Below, piece by piece: positions 1 to 10,390 of a DNA stretch of 64,000 nt. Numbering within the stretch: the first letter of the stretch is position 1; the number at the start of each line of letters is the position of its first letter. The DNA comes from Rhyacophila brunnea (Eukaryota > Arthropoda > Insecta > Trichoptera > Rhyacophilidae), in NCBI GenBank assembly GCA_022495005.1, contig JAGYXB010000437.1, positions 1,426,001 to 1,490,000 on the forward strand, read 5' to 3'. The notes beneath the pieces were generated by a model. That model was not told where the DNA came from. It saw only the letters and a list, made by a program, of their open reading frames with translations, and made no database searches. Position numbers and translations under genes: made by a program.

Positions 1-420
1 TATAATACTCTCTGAAACGGTTTTCAAAATTGAGTTACATTGGCTATCGGCTTTTGTACTTTAAATCAAGTAGGTATTACTTTGATTACTAACCGATGTC
101 ACGGATTACTCCAAGATATTTTGTGTTGTTACTTACTTGAACTAGCTAATAATTTTCAAGTAACTATTTTTGAGAAAATATATTATAACCAATAGAAAAA
201 ATCTTTTTGAAAAAAGTAATACACCCCGCAGGAATCGAACCTACATCTCTCGGGTATCGCGCCCACGCACATAGACCACTATGCTAAAGGAGTCATACTT
301 AATTGCAACAAATTTTAACTAATGGCTTTTAATACTCACTGAAGCACTTTCCAAATTGAGCTACTATTGGCGATCGGCTTTTGTATTTTAAATCAAACCA
401 GGTATATCTTGAAATTTAAA
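1..420 (-). repeat. SINE-A type repeat with tRNA-like head
   Basis: Read on the minus strand, positions 222-290 form a tRNA-like block. It has an A box (TAGCATAGTGGTCTA) and a B box (GGTTCGATTCC), as in RNA polymerase III promoters. The flanks (1-130 and 300-420) carry a body containing GGCTATCGGCTTTTGT, and the other side carries the tail AACCAATAGAAAAAATC. The same parts recur at 7785-8247, arranged as a foldback. The element is non-coding. The family is inferred from copies inside this window; the left end may run off the window. Confidence 0.7.
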
Positions 421-780
421 AGAATCCTAATGTTTTTACATTATTTATTGTATTGATATTTTAAAAATTATTAAATACCATCATTCGTATTTTGTCACTA
501 GATATTCCTGGTAGTATGATACTCACCCTCAAATTTTATTTATTTTTGGTTATAATAAAAATAACTTATGAACGAATTACGTTTTAACAAGCATTTGGAG
601 AGATTCTGACATGATTCAAAATAACGAAATCAATAATATGTCAATCGCATATTATTAGGAATGTCGTCGTAATTAGTGAGTAAATTGGTAAATTAATTGG
701 TAATACAAAACGCCAGAAAGTCGGTGGGGCTTAATGGGTTCCGAAAAATTAACTACAAAGAAAATATGGCCATCAAATGG

Positions 781-1452
781 GTTGTACACTTAGATACATC
801 TAGACGCAACCCATTGCATTGCTAAATGAAGCTGCGTGCCGTGCGTTTGGTTTGTGGGCGAGCGAACGCATTCGGATACACATATTGAGACCATAGACCA
901 TTTTGCTGGTGTTCGCCCAAAGTGCTTGCACTAGACGCTCATAATTAAAATATAATTTTCTATTTTTTTTTACGTTATATAGTATTTTTAAGCGGTGAAA
1001 ATGCAACCATTAGGTAAAAACATCGATAATTTAAGTTATTTCAAAGAAACACTAGGTCACTTGATATTAAAATATATAATAATATACAAATAAATTATCA
1101 CGAACATGTATCAACTTACCTATGAAACTTAATACCATCTTCTTGCTTATCAGTACGACTACCACATTTTAATACAACACACAGAACCATCTTTTCTACT
1201 TAATTAACTAAAAATATTTACCACTGACTTTATGTTTAACACAAAAAATAGCAATTTTAGCAACACGCGCTCGGAGGTTATCGACGCTTAGTTAAGCAAC
1301 AAACTAAGATTTGGCGGTGATACCATATCAAATCATCTCACAGATCTGTAAAACGTTTATCTTACTCTAGCGCGTGTCGCAGAGATATAAGGGCGCCGAA
1401 TACTTTCTCACTCGCACTTATGCATCGTTTTTGTTCAGGTCTTGGTTGTACA
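781..1452 (+). mobile_element. 660 bp dispersed repeat, copy 1
   Basis: Near-identical (about 90% by eye) to 16920-17573 over its whole length, from GATACATCTAGACGC to CACTTATGCATCGTTTTTGT. The string GTTGTACA lies at both edges (781-788 and 1445-1452), a possible target-site duplication. There is no meaningful reading frame and no obvious terminal inverted repeat. Several stretches look like promoter or leader DNA, for example GCGTGTCGCAGAGATATAAG. Superfamily unknown. Confidence 0.75.
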
Positions 1453-3253
1453 AATACGTAATTCTCAAAGAAAGCAATGAAATATAGATTATTAATTTAA
1501 CAAAGATTTCTTTGCTCGAAAATAATTCTAATAAATTGACAAAAAACTAACAGACACATTTATCTATTCCATACAAATAACTGACTTATTTGTGTTTTCT
1601 TCATCTGATACACTACATACATTGTGTTTAATCCTTTGGCTCCTTTTGTATAATTTGACGCAGGTCTATTGGAAGGTATATAATCTATTGCCTGTCAATT
1701 GGCGCTGAATCCGCATTCCTGCTTCACAATGGACCTAACCTACCCAACAGCTCCTTGAATTATTGGCAAAATGTATATCGGCACATACATTACACCTGAG
1801 GTTTTATGTAATATATGTTCACCTTGTTAGCTTTCTATTTTGCATAAATAAATCATTTCCCGTACAGTAATATATTATAATAATAATAATATATAAGGAG
1901 CTATCTTTGAAAAACAACGATAAAAAATAGATCAAATCTTGATATTGCTGCCAAAAGTCGGTAAGTCAATATGTTGTGTTAATGATCAATAAGTATGAGT
2001 GTATTCAGCTAAATATTTATGCCTTAAAAATGGATCTAATCTGACAATGGGAAGGTACTTTTTTATGGAATCATACCTATTATATTATAATACATAATTT
2101 TGAAAACAATGTGCTTGGACGCGATACCCGAGAGATGCAGGTTCGATTCGATTAGAAATGGCGTGTTTCAAAAAAACACTACCTTATTCTTAGGTCAATA
2201 ATTATTATAAAACAATCATTATTCGTAGGGTATTTATCACACTTGAATGCCTAATTCTTGTCAAATTTGGGATCACATAGATTATCAATTAATTTTTTTA
2301 TCGTCAATATTTCACTATAATAATGTCAATATGAATTATACTGATGGTTTTATAAATGCGATTAAAAATTAATAAATGTAAAAAATCTTAACACCACTGC
2401 ACAGTTATGTACTGAAATATGACTATATTCTAAAACATTAGAGCGAGAGGTTTAAAAGAATACTATTTTATGTAATAAAAATACTTTATGCAGTCATCAA
2501 ATGTTTAAAATAAATATAACGGATAACAAGGCTTCAAAATTATATAAATAGATTATCTATAACGTTTAAGGTATGTCCAGGATCATGCTTTGAAAATGGA
2601 AAAAAAGCTCCATTTTGACCCACGCTGAGCACGTCCGCCCTTAAACATTATTTTATTGTTTCTAATTAGATAAGCACAATTTTCCATTTTTAAATAATAA
2701 TTATAGCCTAGATTTATGTTAATCAAGTAAAGTTTAAATTTAATTTTCCCAATAATGTCCAAAGCACAGTTATCTTGTTGAAGTATTGAGGTGACCATAT
2801 AAATATCCATAGCTAGTATTGATTTTAGCTCTACCACAAAGAAACTTTTTTCACTAAGTCACATCACTTCTCGGACCCAGGAATTTTGAAATTAAACTGT
2901 AGGTTAGTAACACAGAGTGGAAGATTATTCTGGTTAGACTATATTATAGCAGTTAGCTTCAATCTCACCTAAGAATAGACCCTATTTGTAACTTTAAATA
3001 TTCAGGAGGGTGCCGAATACCGCGCACTACGGTTTTTACTTTTAGTTATTTGGGTTCAATTGGTACTACAGGTGTAATATATCACCACGGCCTGTGGGTT
3101 AATATAGTATACACGCAATATATCGTTGAGCTAAGGCTAGTACACTTGTAGAATACTGGTATTGAATGCTAATTTTGCAATTTGAAAGAATTCGGAGTTA
3201 TCTTATTTAATTGCGCTAGTATTTCACTACCAACATAATGTAACGACCTTATT
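1453..3253. other. Anonymous AT-rich stretch with one SINE-A fragment
   Basis: No supportable gene. There is a short AAT/AT microsatellite near 1875-1897. Positions 2095-2170 hold a rearranged SINE-A piece: the tail string ATAATTTTGAAAAC is joined directly to the 3' half of the tRNA-like head (CGATACCCGAGAGATGCAGG then GTTCGATTC). The rest shows nothing I can name. Confidence 0.5.
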
Positions 3254-3255
3254 TA

Positions 3256-3675
3256 CAACGTTTTTATTAGGTCGTATTCTTGTTTGTCCGGTGGTTGTTT
3301 ATCCAGTACAAATCTTGCAATCGATTTTTAACTTACACACCGACTAGCTAGACATTTTAAACTTAAAGAATATATCAGAATACGATGTCAATGCATTCTT
3401 TCAATACTTTTAGCCATCTTTCAGTAGAATTGAATTCATTTTCAGTTAATTCTGTTTTCTATGAAAAGTTATTTTGATAAACTTATTGGTTGCTAGGGGT
3501 CTGGAGTTCTAGCAACTAAATTATTAATATATACGTGCGTTACTATGGAAATCAAAATGATATTTCAGTATTCTATGGTTTATTCAGTATTTCTATCAAA
3601 TACATTATTTTTTTTTGATCGTTTAAGCCAGTCAAGTCAAGTTTATACCATTCAACAGAAAATTTAAAAACGTTG
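3256..3675 (+). mobile_element. Tc1/mariner-like MITE, copy 1
   Basis: A 420 bp non-coding element. It begins CAACGTTTTTA, ends TAAAAACGTTG and is flanked by TA on both sides (3254-3255 and 3676-3677), as expected for Tc1/mariner-type insertion. Two further copies lie at 22092-22460 (left end missing) and 55900-56335. All three share an internal block with GGTTGCTAGGGGTCTGG and ATATACGTGCGTTACTATGG. Confidence 0.8.
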
Positions 3676-3799
3676 TATATAAAAAGTTCTTTTTATTTTG
3701 TAATTTATTTTTATATTATAACGGGTGTAGGTATTTAAATTATGGAACAGACTAGGTTACTATGGATGTCATGAACTGTGGCCGGGAAAATATACGTAT

Positions 3800-4045
3800 T
3801 CAGTAAACTTTCTTTAGCTAGTAGCAACATTCAACTCGATTGCATTCTGACGGTGTTGCTTTACGGTAGGGAATTATATCACCTTACGAAGGCTCAGACC
3901 AACCGTAAACAGATATTTTCGGTGGATTCTGAGTGTGCATAGAAGTGATGAAGAAATAAGAAAATCCACCAAGCAGCATCCCATCACGTTGAGAGTGAAG
4001 AGGCGACGTTAAACCTGACTTTGCCACGTGCTGCGGATGCCGGAT
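3800..4045 (+). pseudogene. LINE reverse transcriptase C-terminal remnant
   Basis: The plus strand reads VLLYGRELYHLTKA (near 3850-3895) and then, after a gap, SDEEIRKSTKQHPITLRVK plus LCHVLRMPD (3935-4040). These match the usual C-terminal pattern of insect LINE polymerases: LLYG-C-W-LTK, a basic stretch, then the G/C-HVLRMP motif. In-frame stops lie between the blocks, so the copy is dead. The same family pattern appears at 11500-11820 and 34560-34985. Confidence 0.6.
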
Positions 4046-4652
4046 ACAAATAACTGCAATTTTATTATTTTTTTTCTTCTTAACTAGTGTTTTTGTTATT
4101 CCTAGGTTCCAATTAAACAAATTTATTGCCTAAGCGCGAAATTTATAATGCACGTCGCGTACTATCACGTGACGTCACAGTAAGCTGCCGCTACGGGGGA
4201 AAAGTGTGTGATGACATTTTTATTGGTATTTAAAATATAATCAGGCTGATGCTCCCATCCCGTAGCACATTTTGAAACTTTAAACGAACATTAACATTTA
4301 GAAAAATCTGCCGAAATCACTAGAATAACAATGAAATCACCTCACGTTGTACTGCACTGCATAGACACCTGTATGACACAATTAACGATTTTTTATCATT
4401 TTCCAATGCTTACACATTTTCGAATCATGTCAAAATCGCGTGTTTTTTGTTTTTAGAGGTTGGCACTATATATTTTCTATAAGAATATTGTCTATTATCT
4501 ATGGTCTGCGGGCTAGGTTCTGTTGTTCAAAATATTATTGAATTTACAGAGACTTGTTACTAGGTTACTCCATCATTGAATTTACAGAGAACGTGTTCGT
4601 TCAAAATATTCTGCAAAATGACGAAACTATGGACTAAGTTTGTCTAGACTAA
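4046..4652. other. Anonymous stretch
   Basis: No gene or repeat that I can support. The region has a few higher-GC patches, such as 4140-4210. Confidence 0.4.
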
Positions 4653-5073
4653 ACGTGTAAACGGGGGATACCCCATTTACACGTGCATAGATTTACTGTG
4701 CACAGTAAGAAAATGAATGCGGAAACATCTATTATCCTGCAGTTGGCTAGATTACGTGCATGAATCAAAGAAGTTTGGAAGCTTCCGAATTGTGCTGATT
4801 TATTACGCGCAAGTAAGATTTGCGCCTGCGCAGTAGAACGATAATGTCGAACCTGTCGGCAAAAAAACGAACTACTCATTTGAGGTTAACCGATTTTCAA
4901 TACGTCCTGTCATTTTTATAGTAGTATAAAATGACGCGTCTCGCTTACTCTCGAAGAATGAGATTGGAGAGACAATCAGCACTTTTACGTGTAAACAGTT
5001 ATTGTAATGATAGTTTAAAATAAGCACTATTGCCAACAGTAATTCCATGCAAGTGTACACTTGCATAGAATTA
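4653..5073 (+). mobile_element. MITE family 2, copy 1
   Basis: An element of about 420 bp sharing, in order, the blocks GCAGTAGAACGATAATGTCG, GGCAAAAAAACGAACT and GTAAACAGTTATTGTAATGA with copies at 5096-6124 and, inverted, 9893-10275. Its ends are related (ACACGTGCAT on the left, ATGCAAGTGT on the right). The left end lies in a 32-nt palindrome (4653-4684). It is non-coding; the short open frames on both strands are chance. The internal block is also seen, diverged, near 32560-32615. Confidence 0.7.
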
Positions 5074-5095
5074 TAGCGCTAATCGTGGCGCTATA

Positions 5096-6124
5096 GTACC
5101 CCGTGCATGGATTTATTGTTGACAGTAGGAAAATGTATAGGTAAACATGTATTATCCTGCAGTAAAGTTGGCAAGATTGCATGCATGAATCAAACAAGTT
5201 TGGAAGCTTCTGAATTTTCATGCGACAGTAAGATTATTTCGATCTGCGTTTGCGCAGTAGAACGATGGTGGCGAACTTGCCGGCAAAAAAACGAACTTTC
5301 AGGTTCGCCGATTTTCACAAGCTGTTAAATAGTACCATAAAATGACAACATGGCGTCTCGCTCGCTCTTAATGAATGAATTGGAGAAACAGTCAGCCCTT
5401 TTAAGTGTAAACAGTTAATGTCATGATAGCTTAAAATAAGTGCTATTGCCGCCAACCAATGACATTAATATGGACGAAGCATCTAGAAAATAAAATGACA
5501 CTCACTTTGTGTCGGGTCTGCCGGATGGCGAAATTCATATTTTAATATCGGTGTCCTACGCTCAAATGAACATTCTGCTTGCAAGCGGTCTGGCGACACC
5601 GCTGGGTCTGCCCATACAAAATTTCTGACTGTCAGGTTTCGACTCCACCGTTATTATTGTGTTACAAAATGCCAATGTGCCTAGTTAAAAATTGTAAAAA
5701 AAAACTATTAAACACTCCAAGAAAGATGGGATATCACTTTTCATGTGCTAGTATTATTTATTATTTATAAAATGCCATTTTAAGATAATGTTTATTCAAT
5801 GCAATTGAATGACAGAAACCATTGGACAGTCGCCTGTGATGCGCTGGCTCACTAGCGTCTAATCTCCGAAAAGTCGTAAGTAACCGAGAATCTGTTCCTA
5901 ACGCAATGAGTCATGACACTAATACGCCATTACAATAAAGGTTATATTACTATAAATTCTCGAAGCTTGTATCGCATAATGGAAATGGATACGTCATATG
6001 GTCACGTGACATCTACCTATACATCTGTGAATGACTTTCATGCACAATTTCTCGTGCGCGCCGGTATGAAGTGAGTTGTCCATTTAATATGTCATTGCCG
6101 CCAACAGATCCATGCACGTGTACA
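5096..6124 (+). mobile_element. MITE family 2, copy 2 (interrupted)
   Basis: The left end GTACCCCGTGCATGGAT and the right end ATCCATGCACGTGTACA are inverted repeats. Flanks GGCGCTATA (5087-5095) and GGCGCTTTA (6125-6133) look like a 9 bp target-site duplication with one mismatch, a length typical of Mutator-like elements. The element is split at 5457-6097 by another insertion and is about 390 bp without it. Confidence 0.75.
5457..6097 (+). mobile_element. hAT-like non-autonomous element nested in MITE family 2
   Basis: A 641 bp insertion flanked by a perfect 8 bp direct repeat, CCGCCAAC (5449-5456 and 6098-6105). Its ends are inverted repeats: CAATGACATTAATATGGAC on the left, and GTCCATTTAATATGTCATTG on the right. 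An 8 bp duplication with CA...TG ends fits hAT-type transposition. There is no transposase frame; the 63-residue open frame at 5579-5770 has no recognisable similarity. Confidence 0.75.
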
Positions 6125-6639
6125 GGCGCTTTAATCACAACTTTACTGTAATTTATTATTTATAATATTTTGTCAATTACGAATTGGTGATAAGAATCTA
6201 CGTTGATTATTATTTAATCATTTACCTTGAAATGAACTGAACATGTACCTATAATAATAATATTATGGTTATGGTAATGCTTATCGAAAATCTATAATGT
6301 ATTCGCTCGGCTTAGTCAAGATGGATGGATACCGTAAAGGTGTTAATCCATTTCAATTAACGGCCATCCTTCTTAGCAAAGGATCTCACTTAATGGTAGG
6401 TTTCTCTCAATTATCCTTGATAGTTTACATTTTTCTCCATTCTACATTGCCGTAATATCCTGATTCTACTAAAATCAAGACCAACTAGGCAACGCGAATG
6501 AAAATAACTATTTACTTCTAAAACAATAACTCAGTAAACATATTTGATATATTACTATTATTCACTTGGCTTGAAGTATTTTTTCTAATTGACGCTTTTA
6601 TTTAGAGTACTATAATATTTAATTAATTCATTTTTTATT

Positions 6640-6722
6640 CAACGAATAACTGACAAGATTTAAGAATGTTACATTTTAATTATTGACCATACATAATTTT
6701 GAAAACACTTCTGAGAAAATAT
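6640..6722 (-). repeat. SINE-A tail fragment (minus)
   Basis: On the minus strand this reads the conserved SINE-A tail: TTTTCTCAGAAGTGTTTTC, then a block ending ATTATTCGTTGAAT-like. It is cut at 6722 by the LINE insertion that follows, and the tail resumes beyond it. Confidence 0.65.
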
Positions 6723-7179
6723 TTTTTTTTTATTGAGCTCTTCTCTGAATGGAAGGCTATTCTGCTTTACAATGGTTTAGAAAAGTATACTTACATACAT
6801 TTTTTTAACGACAGGCATAAATAGTTACATTATTAATGATACAGAATTACATTTTTGTTACACTATACACTAGACATTTACGTTACATTTTTTGAGAAAT
6901 TCATGTACAATTTTCAAAACTGAAATATTTGGTTTTGCCAGGAACGAATTAATCGTAAAAGGAGGGTATAACCTGCATTTTCCCAACTTATTCAATAACA
7001 CTTCTCTCTCCTGGTCATAGGCATCACATTGCCAGACAATGTGGTTAAGATCTTGAGTGGGATGTCCACACTGACACTGAGGGCTATCTACCACTTTAAT
7101 TTTGTACAATGATTCGTTGAGACTGTAATGCACTGTCCTGCTTCTAGCTATTGTCACTATTACATCTCGCTTTATTTTA
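6723..7179 (-). pseudogene. 5'-truncated LINE (R1/Jockey-like 3' end)
   Basis: The minus strand encodes about 95 residues (7157 down to 6870) with a CxC-x(7)-H-x(4)-C pattern (CQCGHPTQDLNHIVWQC). This is the zinc-knuckle-like tail found after the reverse transcriptase domain in Jockey/R1-type non-LTR retrotransposons. A short 3' UTR follows, then a poly-A run (seen as T on the plus strand, 6723-6731). The insertion is bounded by a perfect 10 bp duplication, GAGAAAATAT (6713-6722 and 7180-7189). Only the last few hundred bases were inserted, so it has no catalytic domains and was dead on arrival. Confidence 0.8.
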
Positions 7180-7202
7180 GAGAAAATATATAATAGCCAT
7201 TA

Positions 7203-7780
7203 CAGTGGCGAAGGGTGAAGGTAGGCTGTTAGGATCGGACGTAAATAGTGCACATTAAGCTTTGTTAGTCATACGTATATGTTTTCGTTGAACTAAGACT
7301 ACAATTTACAGATGCCGTTGGTTAGTTTTTAAAAATCAATTAAACCCTGCCTAAACCAAACCATAATAGTTTTGGTGTATGTTGGGCGATCCGACGGAAT
7401 TGTGCTCACTTTTTCATTCATACTTATTTGTTTTTACTGAATTAGAAATACATACCTATTCCACGTGTTTTAGGTTATTTTTTTTAAATTCATTAAACCC
7501 TCCCTAATCTAAAATATAAATATTATTCTATCTATAAAATATCCAAAATTATGTTGGTACTTATGATCTAATGACAATTTTAGATATTTTATAGAAAATA
7601 ATATTTTTTGACTATTATCTATTATGGTTTGGTTTTCGAAGGATTTAATTGAATTTCAAAAACTAGCCATCACCATCTGTAAATTATTATAGTCTTAGTT
7701 CAACTGACAACCGACTGACACAGTTTAGTGTGCACTATTTATAGCAGATCTTAACAGCCTACCTCCACCCTTCGCCACTG
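7203..7780. mobile_element. hAT-like foldback MITE, copy 1
   Basis: A 578 bp element with ends CAGTGGCGAAGGGTG...CCCTTCGCCACTG. Its arms of roughly 170 bp are inverted copies of each other, sharing AGGTAGGCTGTTA, TAGTGCACA and TTGAACTAAGACTA. Flanks ATAGCCATTA and ATAACCAATA are similar (8 of 10), as an aged duplication would be. The same ends occur at 54622-55229; a partial copy lies at 9797-10390 and an arm fragment near 13975-14010. Confidence 0.8.
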
Positions 7781-7784
7781 ATAA

Positions 7785-8256
7785 CCAATAGAAAAAATCT
7801 TTTTGAAAAAAGTAAGACACCCCGCAGAAATCTAACCTGCATCTCCCGGGTTTCGCGCTCACGCACTTAGACCACTATGCTAAAGGTACCATACTTAATC
7901 ACGACAAATTTTAACTAATGGCTCTTATAGTACTCTCTATTCTACAGCTATTGTTGGCTATCGGATATGAATCGGCTATAAAATATCTTGCAGTGATCCG
8001 TGACGTCGGTTAGAAATTAAAGTAAAACCTACTTTGATTTGAAATACAAAAGCCGATAGCCAATAGTAGCTCAATTTAGAAAAAGCTTCAGAGAATACTA
8101 TAAGAGCCATTAGCTAAAATTTGTCGTAATTATGTATGGTACCTTTAGCATAGTGATATATGTCCGTGGGCGTGAAACCCGAGAGATGCATGTTCGATCC
8201 TGCGGGGTGTCTTACTTTTTTCAAAATGATTTTTTCTTTTGGTTGTAATATATTTT
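7785..8256. repeat. SINE-A foldback with two tRNA-like heads
   Basis: Two tRNA-like blocks face away from a common centre: 7818-7886 on the minus strand and 8142-8209 on the plus strand. Each carries a box-A-like and a box-B-like string, and each is followed outward by the AAAAAGATTTTTTCT-type tail. The inner arms (about 7905-7955 and 8060-8125) are inverted copies containing GCCGATAGCCAATA. This is either two SINEs inserted head to head or a true foldback element. Confidence 0.7.
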
Positions 8257-8373
8257 TTTTTCTTTTATTTTGTTAACTGTCAATTCATGGTGGAACTGCA
8301 TTGTATTGTTGTTTTTATTTAATAAAACGCATTTTTTTTTATAGTACTTATTCCACTTTAATTAATATATTAG

Positions 8374-8408
8374 GACCGGTTTCGTCCGCCTCAGTGGGAC
8401 ATTTTCAA
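8374..8408 (-). ncRNA. Diverged hammerhead-like motif, arm 1
   Basis: On the minus strand the order is TTGAAAA, a stem (TGTCC...GGACG), GAAAC, then the self-complementary ACCGGT, then C. This lines up block by block with the clearer motif at 23739-23768. However, two core positions differ (CTGAAGA becomes TTGAAAA), so self-cleavage is doubtful. Structure inferred by eye. Confidence 0.3.
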
Positions 8409-8600
8409 CTGAATACATTTTTTTTAAAACAATATTTATCAAACAAAATTCAAAGCGATAGAAATAATATAACAATAGATACATAATAATTATCCGTCCA
8501 ATAATACCTTCCTAATAACAGACTAATTTAAAACTAATGAGGTTGGACATTAATATTTAATACTACGTCAGGGGCATTAAACAAATTATTTAAAATATTT

Positions 8601-8640
8601 GACACTTGACTTGTCTGTGTCAAAGACACAGACAAGTGTC
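8601..8640. repeat. Short perfect hairpin in the loop
   Basis: ACTTGTCTGTGTC (8609-8621) and GACACAGACAAGT (8625-8637) are exact inverted repeats with a 3 nt loop, immediately inside arm 1 of the long inverted repeat. Confidence 0.8.
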
Positions 8641-9095
8641 TTCTCCATTATTATACCCTATTTAATATTTGGGATTGTCATAACATAACTTTATATATTG
8701 TACATTATTTATTATTTTAATTTTTATTTAATTTTGACTCATATTTTGGTTGTATTTGTTTTTTTATTCGATCTCACTTCAATTGATAATATTGTTTTAT
8801 TATATTTTTTATAAAATTTTTATTGTAAATTTTGACTAATCATAATTATTTTGTTGATATTAATGTTATTGTAAGTGTATATTGTTTCATATTTTGTGGT
8901 TTGTTAATATTTTAAATAATTTGTTTAATGCCCCTGACGTAGTATGAAATATTAATGTCCAACCTCATTAGTTTTAAATTAGTCTGTTATTAGGAAGGTA
9001 TTATTGGACGGATAATTATTATGTACCTATTGTTATATTATTTCTATCGCTTTAAATTTTGTTTGATAAATATTGTTTTAAAAAAATGTATTCAG

Positions 9096-9130
9096 TTGAA
9101 AATGTCCCACTGAGGCGGACGAAACCGGTC
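9096..9130 (+). ncRNA. Diverged hammerhead-like motif, arm 2
   Basis: Mirror copy of the motif at 8374-8408, here on the plus strand: TTGAAAA, TGTCC-loop-GGAC, GAAAC, CGGTC. It has the same two core deviations. Confidence 0.3.
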
Positions 9131-9197
9131 CTAATATATTAATTAAAGTGGAATAAGTACTATAAAAAATTGCGTTTTATTAAATAAAAACAACAAT

Positions 9198-9240
9198 AAT
9201 ATATTTTCTCAGAAACGTTTTCAAATTTATGTATGTTTAC
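9198..9240 (+). repeat. SINE-A tail, continuation
   Basis: TATTTTCTCAGAAACGTTTTC followed by AAATTTATGTATG-type sequence. This is the continuation of the SINE-A tail that was cut at 8256 by the long inverted repeat. Confidence 0.7.
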
Positions 9241-9535
9241 TATAATATTATTTTTCTCATCCCCTTGAAAATATATGAAAGTGTATTTACGAAAGCATTC
9301 AGACATTAGCGAAAAATAATGAATAATTACACCATATACGGAAAGCGTTTATCCGATTTCATTTAATATTCATTTTATTTACATAATAATTTATATTATG
9401 TTATCTCTCTTTGTTAATATGAATTATGTATTTAGGTACTCGTAAGCCTTATATAAAAACAAAATGTAGAATTGGGTTATATTATACTATATTATATTAT
9501 ATATTATTTTATCGAATATAGGCCTATATCGTCTA

Positions 9536-9778
9536 TGTTCTGGCAGAACACACTAACTGGAGAATACTAGTTTTGAGTAATTTGACTTTGAAGTTGTTAA
9601 AATGTTTGAAATGGTCTATCAAATGAGTTTATTAAGTAATCGTGAAAAGGGTGGCTTCAAAATAAAGACTGTTTATTTAATAAGAAGGTTTCCAGACGGT
9701 AAAGTTTGAAATAATGAACATTTTGGTATAACTAACACAATATGTCATTTTTTCGAATTAGTGTCTTCTGCCAGAACA
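9536..9778 (+). mobile_element. TGTTCTGGCAGAA MITE, copy 1
   Basis: A 243 bp element with terminal inverted repeats TGTTCTGGCAGAACACACT and AGTGTCTTCTGCCAGAACA. The second copy, at 23854-24096, is in the opposite orientation. Non-coding. The duplication length could not be fixed by eye, so the superfamily is open. Confidence 0.75.
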
Positions 9779-9796
9779 GTGACGGTATAATATGAC

Positions 9797-10390
9797 ATTG
9801 GCAAAGGGTGGAGGTAGGCTGTTAAGTTCCAATATACATAGTGCACACTAAAGTTCGTCAGTCATACGTATTTTTTTTATTGAACTAATAGTGCCTGTAA
9901 ACGTACATGGATTTAATGGCAGCAATAGTGGCGTATTTTAAACTATCGTGACAATAACACAACTGATTACACGTAAAAGTGCTGACTCTCTCTCCAATCT
10001 CATTCTTCAAGAGTAAGCAAGACGCAATGTTGTCATTTTGTGGTACTATTTGTTTACTAGTTCGTTTTTTTGCCGGCTGGTTCGCCACTATCGTTCTACT
10101 GCGCAGGCGCGGATCGAAAAAATCTTTACTGTCGCTTGAAAATTCAGAAGCTTCCAATTTTTCTTTGATTCATGCATGCAAGCTTGTAACTGCAAGAGAA
10201 TACATATTTACCCATACATTTTCTTATTATGGCCGCGATAATACTTACTGTCAATAGTAAATACATGCACATGTAAATGGTGTATAAGACTATAAATATG
10301 CAGACAGTATTAATTATTTCTTTTAAATTCAATTAAAACCTGCGTAAACCAAGCCAAGTCTTATTGCAGACGTGATGATCACTTTACATT
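9797..10390. mobile_element. hAT-like foldback MITE copy 3, interrupted by MITE family 2
   Basis: Positions 9797-9890 match one arm of the element at 7203-7780 (GGGTGGAGGTAGGCTGTTA, TAGTGCACACTAAA), and 10325-10365 match further inside it. The middle, 9893-10275, is a minus-strand copy of MITE family 2, with GCAGTAGAACGATAGTGGCG and the TTTTTTGCCGGC block. End points are approximate. Confidence 0.6.

Larger units (their letters stand above)
8304..9197. mobile_element. Long inverted repeat element (PLE-like?)
   Basis: Arms 8304-8600 and 8906-9197 are near-perfect inverted copies (about 295 bp each) around a 305 bp AT-rich loop. With some extra sequence on the left (8257-8303), the unit is flanked by AATATATTTT (8247-8256 and 9198-9207). 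These flanks rejoin exactly into the SINE-A tail consensus, so the unit is a real insertion. Each arm holds a motif resembling the PLE hammerhead (see 8374-8408 and 9096-9130). A related end piece, with TTCATGGTGGAA-TGCATTGTA and AATAAAA, lies at 27960-28035. It is non-coding. Confidence 0.75.

Noticed and set aside
222..290. Functional tRNA gene on the minus strand
   Set aside because: A and B boxes are present, but no clean acceptor stem or CCA-side discriminator could be paired, and the block recurs with SINE flanks.
5579..5770. 63-residue protein with cysteines
   Set aside because: Lies wholly inside a nested non-autonomous hAT-like element and resembles no known transposase.
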